Virus record (IMG/VR): IMGVR_UViG_3300018080_000211
Location: 1-57,002 of that record
Direction: 5' to 3' (one strand)
Length of the DNA: 57,002 bases
Source: a virus
Below are positions 51,373 to 57,002 of the stretch, piece after piece; position 1 is the stretch's first letter; every line of letters begins with the position of its first letter. The translations under genes and the position numbers were made by a program. The notes beneath the pieces were generated by a model. It worked only from the letters and a program-made list of their open reading frames with translations. It made no database searches and had not been told where the DNA came from.

Positions 51373-52317
51373 TCATTCCTCTCCTGCTATCAATCCCTGC
51401 TCAACCAGTAGGTCATACTGATTGCAAACGCTCCTGACATCGCAGTAGGGACAGCGTTTGACATATCCTTTGCGCTTCTCGATTGAGTGCTTCAACCTCT
51501 CGCTCTCTTTGTCGATGTTCTCAATATGCATCTTCGCTTCCTCGAGGGTGTCATACACTCGCACTGCGCTCTTCCTTCCTTCCTTCTTCACGGCAAAAGT
51601 GTCCTTGTCCTTCCAAAGCTCCTCATCTGTACAGAAGGGCAAGTCAGCATCAGGAAGCTCTTCAGCTTCCGCTATCGCTTCGAGCTTGGTGGCAATGAAA
51701 TCCCTTGTGAAGTCTGGGTGGTATAGGTCGATGTCCATATGAGCAACTCGAATGGGTGGATAATCCTTGTGCCTATTCATGTCAGCTTTTTTCCAATCGG
51801 TGAACACCAGACATATCTCTGCATGCTTGTCAACCGTGATGGCTTCTCGCTCGACCATCTCACCCTCATCCATTGCCCATCCATCTCGCTCGAGGAGATA
51901 GCGATAAATCGACAGCTGAAGCTTCCACTCCTCTGCGCTGCTTCCATAGATGGCATTCCAGACCGAAGTTGACTTGATATCAATGATGCGAAATCGACCA
52001 CCACCAATGTCTTTGAGCATATCGAATTTTCCTGACACCTTCCTCTTGTCAACAAGCGCAATCACTCGCTGCTCTTGGGTGATGCGTGGCATATCGACCT
52101 GCTCGAAGCTTGCGTGAAGTGCGCTCCCATACCTTCTGGCTATGAGGTCAGCCAAATCGACCTCGAGCGAGTCGAAGTGTCGTGCCTTCAAAACGATTTG
52201 GCGAGGTGGCGAGAGAAGGCCAGTTGCTGACACTATTCCCTCGAGATAATCATAGTCATCATACTCGAGCCACAGCCTCAAGTAGTCAGGAAGGTCGTGT
52301 TGGTTTGTGTATTTCAT
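51373..52317 (-). CDS. RecB/Cas4-like PD-(D/E)XK exonuclease
   Basis: 314 residues from ATG 52317 (overlapping the upstream microprotein stop, ATGA). VSGKFDMLKDIGGG (metal Asp), FRIIDIKSTSVWN (D-x-K), QLSIYRYLL (motif III). C-terminal Cys: LPFCTDEELWKDK, CPYCDVRSVC fits the Cas4-type iron-sulfur or metal site. Families of this kind degrade or trim DNA ends during recombination-dependent replication. Confidence 0.8.
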   Translation of the reverse strand: MKYTNQHDLPDYLRLWLEYDDYDYLEGIVSATGLLSPPRQIVLKARHFDSLEVDLADLIARRYGSALHASFEQVDMPRITQEQRVIALVDKRKVSGKFDMLKDIGGGRFRIIDIKSTSVWNAIYGSSAEEWKLQLSIYRYLLERDGWAMDEGEMVEREAITVDKHAEICLVFTDWKKADMNRHKDYPPIRVAHMDIDLYHPDFTRDFIATKLEAIAEAEELPDADLPFCTDEELWKDKDTFAVKKEGRKSAVRVYDTLEEAKMHIENIDKESERLKHSIEKRKGYVKRCPYCDVRSVCNQYDLLVEQGLIAGEE

Positions 52318-52385
52318 TCGGTCAGCTCCGTGCCACAAGCTGGGCATGGTATCCCACTGTCTGTGTAATCCTCTGTCAAGTCCAT
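52314..52385 (-). CDS. Zinc-knuckle microprotein (23 aa)
   Basis: MDLTEDYTDSGIPCPACGTE: a single CPAC. Preceded by GAGGTGGGAAG, overlapping the next start. At 23 residues it might be a leader peptide rather than a protein. Confidence 0.4.
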   Translation of the reverse strand: MDLTEDYTDSGIPCPACGTELTE

Positions 52386-52394
52386 CTTCCCACC

Positions 52395-52919
52395 TCAATA
52401 GGTCGATTGGTCTTCACAACCGTCATATCCAGTGAACAGGTCGTGGTCTGGGTCATAGGTCTTGCGCCAGCTCCCGCACTGCGCTATTGTGCCGCTGGCA
52501 ATCTCTTCCTCGAAGGATTTGATATGCTCTTCATTAATTAGCTCGATTGAGCCACCGCAGACCGCACACACGATTTCCTCGCCAACAATTGGCTTGCGCA
52601 ATCGCTTCCATGCGTGCCGATAAACCTCTTTGTTGCCGAGATTGCATTCAAGCACTCGTTGGTAGCAAGTGCCGACAGGGAAGTTGTACAACCCTGTCTT
52701 GCCATCGGCCAAATTCTTGTAGCCAACTCTTGCCACATTGTATCCTTCGGTCATCCCCTGTACAAACTCGACTCCAATGATTTGTAGCAGCTCCAGACCG
52801 AGCAGGATGATTTCACCTGCCTGCATATCTCTGGCGGTGATGTTTTTCACTCTCGCTGTATCAACCTTGTGGTTGGGCACATCTGGTATCTCGACCAGCT
52901 CAATTTTCTTGATGTCCAT
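52395..52919 (-). CDS. Hypothetical protein with zinc pair (174 aa)
   Basis: ATG 52919 with AGGAGTGTCGAGAAG upstream, the same leader as at 49140. Alpha/beta, with CAVCGG and CGSW as a possible zinc site. An upstream in-frame extension to 53066 lacks a ribosome-binding site but may be a relic (see next entry). Function unknown. Confidence 0.5.
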   Translation of the reverse strand: MDIKKIELVEIPDVPNHKVDTARVKNITARDMQAGEIILLGLELLQIIGVEFVQGMTEGYNVARVGYKNLADGKTGLYNFPVGTCYQRVLECNLGNKEVYRHAWKRLRKPIVGEEIVCAVCGGSIELINEEHIKSFEEEIASGTIAQCGSWRKTYDPDHDLFTGYDGCEDQSTY

Positions 52920-53141
52920 CTTCTCGACACTCCTGTTTTGGTTGTCGGCACGGTCAAGACATCCGTGCCAGAGGTTGGAGATTGGCAATGCCACCTTCCT
53001 GCATGGGCAGAAATCCTCTGGCAGATGATGTTCCCGCAATGCCCTGTTTGCATCCCAAAGACGCATCCCATCATTGCGGGCAGCTCAATACTCGAGTTTG
53101 GTCTGGTGAGTTTCACACAGGGCAAGTTTTTTCGACTCCAT
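52920..53141 (-). pseudogene. Possible small zinc-protein gene interrupted by UGA
   Basis: ATG 53141 opens an 18-codon frame (LCETH) that stops at TGA 53087-53085, then continues in the same frame as RALREHHLPEDFCPCRK... up to the ATG at 52919. Both halves are Cys/His-rich, so one gene may be broken by a nonsense base, or a stop codon may be recoded. Short lengths make this tentative. Confidence 0.35.
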
Positions 53142-53242
53142 TATCCAATGAAGTCATTTGTATCCTGCGTCATTGCGCTATCTTCTCTTGCTGTCACCCT
53201 CGAGGAGCACGAGCGCTGCGCAGCTTTCGGATTTGTCCCCAT
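53141..53242 (-). CDS. Basic microprotein (33 aa)
   Basis: ATG 53242 with GGAG eight bases upstream; the stop and next ATG share a base (TAATG). Ser/Arg-rich. First gene after the CCAGAAAG promoter at 53268-53294. Confidence 0.45.
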   Translation of the reverse strand: MGTNPKAAQRSCSSRVTAREDSAMTQDTNDFIG

Positions 53243-53267
53243 GCCGACAACTCCAGCTGACCTTATC

Positions 53268-53294
53268 GATGTTTAAGGTTTTAAAGCTTTCTGG
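53268..53294 (-). promoter_or_regulatory. Minus-strand promoter with CCAGAAAG element
   Basis: CCAGAAAG (53294-53287), then CTTTAAAACCTTAAACATC, near-copy of the replication-operon promoter at 49207-49180. Confidence 0.6.
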
Positions 53295-53328
53295 GGGAAG
53301 GGAAGAGATAGAAAAATCAATAAAAAAA

Positions 53329-53354
53329 GGCAGCCAGACCAAAGCCTGACTGCC
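53329..53354 (-). terminator. Hairpin terminator
   Basis: GGCAG/CTGCC plus CAG/CTG stem with one mismatch. On the minus strand a run of seven T follows. Confidence 0.65.
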
Positions 53355-53378
53355 CGAAGTTGCCGTGAGTTTGGAAGC

Positions 53379-53600
53379 CTACAGCCACCCCTCATCGTGA
53401 CAGAAAGGGCACTGGTCATCCGTGATGTCTGGCTTGTGGTGGTCGTTGTGCGTGTTCTCCCACCCTGCTCGCTCGAAGCAAGCTGGGCAGAGCTTTGATT
53501 GGCTGTTTCCATCGCCATTCTCCCTCGTGAGCTTGCCGCACTCGGTGCAGTTGAAGCAACCGCTCCCTGTCTGAAATCTGCTGTTGCGCTCCCTGCTCAT
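53379..53600 (-). CDS. Zinc-finger protein (73 aa)
   Basis: CFNCTECGKLTRENG, CPACFERAGW and CPFCHDEGW give three to four Cys pairs. The ATG overlaps the previous stop (ATGA). Last gene before the terminator at 53329-53354. Confidence 0.55.
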   Translation of the reverse strand: MSRERNSRFQTGSGCFNCTECGKLTRENGDGNSQSKLCPACFERAGWENTHNDHHKPDITDDQCPFCHDEGWL

Positions 53601-53977
53601 GCTCCCACCTCGCTCTCTGCCATCCTGTACCACTTGTTCGTGTCGTACAGATACTGGCCAAAGGCATGGTATATCCGTGCCTTGCTCGGTGGTGTAAGGT
53701 CTTTGTGCACGAAGTTTTGCCTGCCACCATTCAGCTCCTGCCAAGCCACTGCCTCACCGCTCTCGTCATTCAGGTAAACACGGTGGCTTCCGCTCCTGCC
53801 TGCCTTCCAAAAGTTGACCTTCCAGTTGTTGGCCTTGGCCAGCTCCTCGAGGGTGGAAAAAAAGCGCTGCTCGAATGCCCTGTGTGTTGTTGGTGTTGGG
53901 GAGTCGAACAGCGTGTCATCGAACAGGTCAGGGAATGCCCATGGCCTGTCCATCTGCTCATAGGTGGCCTTGTTCAC
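53597..53977 (-). CDS. Hypothetical protein (126 aa)
   Basis: GTG start with GAGGTGATAGC upstream, overlapping the preceding stop (GTGA). Aromatic-rich; ends in a helical SEVGA. No domain recognised. Confidence 0.5.
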   Translation of the reverse strand: MNKATYEQMDRPWAFPDLFDDTLFDSPTPTTHRAFEQRFFSTLEELAKANNWKVNFWKAGRSGSHRVYLNDESGEAVAWQELNGGRQNFVHKDLTPPSKARIYHAFGQYLYDTNKWYRMAESEVGA

Positions 53978-54120
53978 GCTATCACCTCAAAATGATTAGG
54001 CATGCTGGATTTGTAAACCTTCAGTCCAGCTGCCTCTGCATTTGCGATTATCTCTTGCGCTTCCTCTGTTGTGACGAGGGACATCATGACGCCATTCTTC
54101 CAGAACTGTGTCTTGTTCAT
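53974..54120 (-). CDS. Small hypothetical protein (48 aa)
   Basis: The ATG overlaps the upstream stop (ATGA); the stop overlaps the next start. Compact alpha/beta pattern (VTTEEAQEIIANAEAAGLKVYKSS). Function unknown. Confidence 0.5.
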   Translation of the reverse strand: MNKTQFWKNGVMMSLVTTEEAQEIIANAEAAGLKVYKSSMPNHFEVIA

Positions 54121-54590
54121 TCTGGCCACCCCATTTCCTTCCATGCCTCTGCTTCGAGCTTCCTGCTGTAATCCTTGTCTGCCTGCGTGGGATAAGAGAG
54201 CAGGTGTTTCAACCTGCCCTCATAGTGTCCCTCTGGCTTGAGGTCATAGCACCTCACCCAGCGCTTGTGCCCGACTCTGTACATGTCAACCACGATGGTT
54301 GAGCTTCCCTTGTACTTCTGGATTGGTGGCTGGCCTGTCACAACCGACACCTTGACGATTTCCACATCCATCTTCCTGTCGCCATGCTCACTGGCATCGC
54401 TCTCTCCGAGCACCTTGACCGTGTAGATTACTCCACTGGTGAAGGATAGCTCGAAGTATCGCTGGCCAGAGATGTAGAGCTTCCAAAAGTCCTTCTCGCT
54501 CTGGGCTGCTGCCTCGAGGCAGGCTGCGGTCAAATCAACTATCTCACTTCCAAGCTCCTGTTGAGCTTCCATCTGTGTTTCCAAATCCAT
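54117..54590 (-). CDS. Hypothetical protein (157 aa), first in its operon
   Basis: GAGGTGTGAAAT before ATG 54590. Mixed alpha/beta, an acidic N-terminal helix (MDLETQMEAQQELG...). No recognised domain. Confidence 0.5.
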   Translation of the reverse strand: MDLETQMEAQQELGSEIVDLTAACLEAAAQSEKDFWKLYISGQRYFELSFTSGVIYTVKVLGESDASEHGDRKMDVEIVKVSVVTGQPPIQKYKGSSTIVVDMYRVGHKRWVRCYDLKPEGHYEGRLKHLLSYPTQADKDYSRKLEAEAWKEMGWPE

Positions 54591-54605
54591 ATTTCACACC
54601 TCACT

Positions 54606-54640
54606 TGGCAACTTCGTTGCCATAGGTATATTATTTTGTC
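54606..54640 (-). promoter_or_regulatory. Promoter with perfect leader hairpin
   Basis: TGGCAAC/GTTGCCA with a 3-base loop (54606-54622). Minus-strand TATA-like AATATACC (54632-54625) lies just upstream. Confidence 0.5.
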
Positions 54641-54688
54641 TGTACATAAAACCTTCGGCACAATTTAGCCACGAATGTCAGAATGAAA

Positions 54689-54710
54689 ATATATCTGTCA
54701 GGAAAAATAA
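54689..54710. promoter_or_regulatory. CTGACAG element
   Basis: ATATCTGTCAGG then an A-rich run, core 54695-54701. On the minus strand it follows the terminator hairpin of the upstream gene and its T-tract, as at 6009-6030. Confidence 0.5.
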
Positions 54711-54723
54711 AAAATGGAAAGGG

Positions 54724-54741
54724 TGAGGTTTTTCAACCTCA
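54724..54741 (-). terminator. Hairpin terminator overlapping the stop codon
   Basis: TGAGGTT/AACCTCA, loop TTTC. Followed by CCCTTTCCATTTTTTATTTTT on the minus strand (tract in two T-runs). Confidence 0.75.
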
Positions 54742-55041
54742 TTTTTTGGCATGTTGTTCATCGCTCTTCAACACTTCCTTGAGCGCCCAAGCCTTTGCCT
54801 TTTTGCGTGTGGCAAAGCAGAGTCTGCGCACGAGCTTGTACATGCGCTTCTCCTTGTAGTGCCGATAAATCCCACAGACATAGTGCTTGTCGTTGCCATG
54901 CCGACAGGTGCACTTCTCTGTTGTCCAGAAGTATCGGCTGCCACGCCAGTCAGTGTAGTATCGATAGTGTGGCTGTCTTGGTGCTGGAAAGTATCGAGCG
55001 AGCATGTTGTTTAACTCATTGAGTACTGGGTCATTGCCCAT
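54739..55041 (-). CDS. Cys/His-containing basic protein (100 aa)
   Basis: CTCRHGNDKHYVC with Tyr-rich flanks could bind a metal. The C-terminus is Lys-rich. Own promoter (TATA-like CTATATAGG) and terminator. Possibly a DNA-binding regulator. GAGGTGTGAAGCC before ATG. Confidence 0.5.
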   Translation of the reverse strand: MGNDPVLNELNNMLARYFPAPRQPHYRYYTDWRGSRYFWTTEKCTCRHGNDKHYVCGIYRHYKEKRMYKLVRRLCFATRKKAKAWALKEVLKSDEQHAKK

Positions 55042-55077
55042 GGCTTCACACCTCGCTTGACGCTTTGGCTCTCGCCA

Positions 55078-55097
55078 TACCTATATAGCGTTATAAG
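55078..55097 (-). promoter_or_regulatory. Promoter of the 100-residue protein gene
   Basis: Minus strand TATAACGCTATATAGG; a GGC/GCC leader stem follows. Confidence 0.45.
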
Positions 55098-55259
55098 ACA
55101 AAATGATTTTCGCACTTTTTTTGACGAAATTGGCCAATTTTGAGCACAAAACCCATAGTGACAAATAAATATTATTGATGGGATATAATGGGATTTCCAG
55201 CGCCAGAAATATTGATAAGGTCGGTCAACGATATATTCTTTTGCTCTGGAGCGCTCGGC

Positions 55260-55769
55260 ATGGCTAAAAATTATTGTTCTACATTAGAGCAAGGCACTGC
55301 ATTCGAGTATTGGGTGTTTGATGTCTTGCGACCTTACACAACGAGGTTGGATGCTACCAAGCATAATGGTAATCCCGACCTCTATTTCAAGCTTAACAAC
55401 CACGTGGTGCTACTCGAGTGCAAGTGTTTCCAATTCCGTGAAAAAACTGGCAAGCGCCCACGCTATATCGTGCTGCGACCGAGTCAAATCAAAGCACTGC
55501 GGTCAATGAAGCAAGGTCTGGGTGGGGAGAATGAAATATATATTATTTGTGGGATTTTATTCAGTGGGTATGATGTGATGCCATTCACCTTCGAGCTTGA
55601 GGAAGGATTGAGGCATGCGAAGAGGTGGAAGGATGCACAGAAGCGCAAGTTTATCCCAATGGATTGGATTATCAAACAACTGACTCTCCGAGATTGGATG
55701 ACCGAGAAGTTTGGAGTTGACGGTGCGAATATTCAGATGCCCGAGTTCAGAGCATACTTGAGGAGATGA
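55260..55769 (+). CDS. Hjc-like PD-(D/E)XK nuclease
   Basis: 169 residues from ATG 55260 (GGAG eight bases upstream); a TATA-like AAATAAATATT near 55165 would place the transcription start near 55190, so an ATG at 55188 is less likely. GTAFEYWVFDVL (Glu), NGNPDLYFKL (Asp), VVLLECKCF (ExK) follow the archaeal Holliday-junction-resolvase order. It would resolve branched DNA before packaging. Confidence 0.7.
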   Translation: MAKNYCSTLEQGTAFEYWVFDVLRPYTTRLDATKHNGNPDLYFKLNNHVVLLECKCFQFREKTGKRPRYIVLRPSQIKALRSMKQGLGGENEIYIICGILFSGYDVMPFTFELEEGLRHAKRWKDAQKRKFIPMDWIIKQLTLRDWMTEKFGVDGANIQMPEFRAYLRR

Positions 55770-55771
55770 CG

Positions 55772-56140
55772 ATGAAGCGAGTTTATGTTGCAGGAGCTTT
55801 CAGCCCTGCGCCAGAGCTGACGAGGAGCGATGCGTGTATGGATGTGTTCAACAATATGCGCAAGGGAATTGATGCTTGTATCGACCTATTGATTGAAGGC
55901 TTCCATCCTTTCTGTCCATGGCTTGACTATCACTATGTGCTTGGATTTCGAGGAGCTGCTATCACTGACGAGATGCTGTATGCCATGAGCTTGGAATGGC
56001 TCGATGTGAGTGATGCGGTGTATGTCCTCGAGGGAAGCGAGCAATCATTGGGTACAAAGCGAGAGATTGAGAGAGCGCACGAGCTTGGCATACCTGTCTA
56101 TTACAACCGCAATGACCTAATGGCTCTGACAGATAAATAA
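55772..56140 (+). CDS. Nucleoside 2-deoxyribosyltransferase-like protein (DUF4406 type)
   Basis: 122 residues from ATG 55772 (GAGGAG upstream). KRVYVAGAFS, then GFHPFCPWLDYHYV, LDVSDAVYVLEGSEQSLGTKREIERAHELGIPVY match the nucleoside-deoxyribosyltransferase / DUF4406 plan, with the conserved acidic E-x-E-x-A-like helix start. Phage members may salvage or alter nucleotides; relevant to the possible base-modification genes. Confidence 0.65.
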   Translation: MKRVYVAGAFSPAPELTRSDACMDVFNNMRKGIDACIDLLIEGFHPFCPWLDYHYVLGFRGAAITDEMLYAMSLEWLDVSDAVYVLEGSEQSLGTKREIERAHELGIPVYYNRNDLMALTDK

Positions 56141-56167
56141 ATAATGGGGTTGGGATATTAACCTGCT

Positions 56168-56443
56168 ATGAGCGAGAGTGTGATGAATGGCAATTGGCTG
56201 CTGGAGAAGGCTATGAGCGAGATGTTTGACGAGGGAGAGCTTGAGTGCCCACGATGTCATCAGCACGAGGTCGAGGTGGATGACCTTGGCGACCTGTTGG
56301 TGTGTATCTGTCAGGTGTGCGGATGGATGTGGGTTGAGGATGAGGAAGAGGTTGAGCAATCACTGGCTCCAGTGTTCAGACAAAAAGACCTGATGGGTTG
56401 GAAGCCTGTGGGTGAGTTGTATGGCATGCTGTCCCACTTGTAA
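56168..56443 (+). CDS. Zinc-ribbon protein (91 aa)
   Basis: CPRCHQHEVEVDD and CICQVCGW form a zinc ribbon; the C-terminal half is acidic then basic. Overlaps the next start. Confidence 0.6.
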   Translation: MSESVMNGNWLLEKAMSEMFDEGELECPRCHQHEVEVDDLGDLLVCICQVCGWMWVEDEEEVEQSLAPVFRQKDLMGWKPVGELYGMLSHL

Positions 56444-56558
56444 GACCAAGAGAGGAATGCCTGTGAGGTTGGTCGCAACGCTCGAGGATGGCGTGGAACA
56501 TTGTATGGCTTGCGGGAAGGATTACAGAGTGAAGGATGATGTGGTGGTGTTGCCGTGA
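56421..56558 (+). CDS. Zinc-ribbon microprotein (45 aa)
   Basis: MACCPTCKTKRG and CMACGKDY are two Cys pairs. ATG 56421 lies inside the end of the previous gene, with GGTGAGTTGT upstream. The next gene starts inside its stop (GTGA). Confidence 0.55.
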   Translation: MACCPTCKTKRGMPVRLVATLEDGVEHCMACGKDYRVKDDVVVLP

Positions 56559-56662
56559 GTCGCACCTATCGAGAGAACAAACATGGGAAGCATATCAAGA
56601 AGCGTGCGAGGAAGCTTGGAAGGAAGGGAAGGCAACAGGAGAAGGATTGGAGCAGGTATTGA
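56555..56662 (+). CDS. Very basic microprotein (35 aa)
   Basis: Starts GTG overlapping the previous stop. Over half Lys/Arg/His (KHIKKRARKLGRKGRQQ). A nucleic-acid- or membrane-binding peptide is likely. Confidence 0.5.
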   Translation: MSRTYRENKHGKHIKKRARKLGRKGRQQEKDWSRY

Positions 56663-56745
56663 TGTGTCGCAGAGGTAATGTGACAGAAGTATCGATTGAT
56701 GGCGTGGTTGTCGAGGTGGAGCTGACAGAGAAGCCTGCCCAATGA
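56662..56745 (+). CDS. Microprotein (27 aa), last in the right-end chain
   Basis: ATG overlaps the previous stop (TGATG), GGAG upstream. Two beta-like stretches (TEVSIDGVVVEVEL). Confidence 0.4.
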   Translation: MCRRGNVTEVSIDGVVVEVELTEKPAQ

Positions 56746-56879
56746 TTTCCCTCGTTTAAAGCTCTGTTCAAGGCACTGTAATTAAAAACTCTATTGATTG
56801 AATGTTTCACGCAAATCACACTTTTCACAATGAACAACAACCACCACACACCCACCATTGCGGCAGCGTTAATCTGCGA
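56746..56879. other. Gene-free end before the terminal repeat
   Basis: No gene. An AT-rich GTTTAAAGC lies at 56754-56762. The first GTTAATCTG copy of the repeat cluster is at 56868-56876. Confidence 0.5.
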
Positions 56880-57002
56880 AATCGGTTAATCTGGTAAAAC
56901 TGAAAGTGCACTATATCGGAGATATAGGTTGTGGGAGCTGCCAACCGCTCCCAGCGACCTTCTGGAAGGTTAATCTGGAAGTGCCGTGCTCGTGCTGTAG
57001 GA
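56880..57002. repeat. Terminal direct repeat, right copy (circle junction)
   Basis: Exact copy of positions 1-123. Removing one copy gives a unit of about 56,879 bp. The bases just before it (ending CTGCGA at 56874-56879) are the natural upstream neighbours of position 1 in the circle. Confidence 0.95.

Noticed and set aside
56126-56132. CTGACAG at the end of the deoxyribosyltransferase-like gene
   Set aside because: It lies within the coding end of the gene, so it is explained by codons and not counted with the intergenic copies.
6082-56745. Integrase, CRISPR array, transposase or DNA methyltransferase
   Set aside because: No matching domain, repeat-spacer array or insertion-sequence ends were seen on either strand.

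Overview
The window looks like one complete genome of a tailed (HK97-fold, Caudoviricetes-type) virus of an archaeon. Bases 1-123 recur exactly as 56880-57002, so the sequence closes into a circle of about 56,879 bp (circularly permuted or terminally redundant DNA). The archaeal assignment rests on the replication genes (family B DNA polymerase, RFC small and large clamp-loader subunits, PCNA-like clamp, PriS/PriL-type primase, XPF-type nuclease, Topo VI-A-like protein, Hjc-like nuclease), on TATA-box promoters, and on the near absence of bacterial-type genes. The exact host cannot be read from the sequence. No integrase, tRNA gene, CRISPR array, insertion sequence or DNA methyltransferase was recognised.

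Layout. (1) 844-5672, minus strand: an operon of about twelve small, mostly unknown genes joined by ATGA-type stop/start overlaps and rich in Cys pairs (zinc ribbons); it ends in a hairpin terminator near 784-807. (2) 6082-6360, minus: a zinc-ribbon protein on its own promoter. (3) 6475-29418, plus strand: the virion module in canonical order: terminase, portal-MuF, ChaB/protease/scaffold, decoration protein, major capsid protein, neck and tail-completion proteins, tail tube, tail-assembly chaperone with a -1 frameshift site, tape measure, receptor-binding/adhesin proteins and baseplate hub. No contractile sheath was seen, so a siphovirus-like particle is likely. (4) 29498-34647, minus: a DUF932-like protein and a stand-alone Topo VI-A-like protein on their own promoters, then the RFC large subunit at the end of the replication operon. 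(5) 33655-49140, minus: one long replication operon, read as SSB-like, Sak4/RecA-like ATPase, clamp, two radical SAM enzymes, a second clamp-like protein, acyltransferase-like protein, primase, XPF nuclease, PLP enzyme, RfcS, PolB, RfcL. (6) 49211-55041, minus: short operons with a helicase-like ATPase, a RecB/Cas4-like nuclease and many zinc-finger microproteins. (7) 55260-56745, plus: an Hjc-like nuclease, a nucleoside-deoxyribosyltransferase-like protein and a chain of tiny genes. About 1 kb around the circle junction has no convincing gene and holds hairpins and short direct repeats (candidate origin or packaging site).

How the genes work together. The virus appears to bring its own archaeal-type replisome. 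Two spore-photoproduct-lyase-like radical SAM proteins, a fold-type-II PLP enzyme and a DUF2156/GNAT-like acyltransferase are interleaved with the core replication genes in one operon; I infer a possible DNA-base hypermodification (or lesion-repair) pathway. Four proteins (clamp, Sak4-like ATPase, SSB-like protein and a distant zinc ribbon) end in the same short acidic tail (ELGED type), which suggests a common docking site. By eye the genome contains only one GATC and no CCGG, CGCG or CTAG, a strong sign of restriction pressure. Regulatory signals repeat: minus-strand promoters carrying CCAGAAAG before an AT-rich box, GAGGTG ribosome-binding sites, hairpin terminators that overlap stop codons, and an intergenic CTGACAG element.
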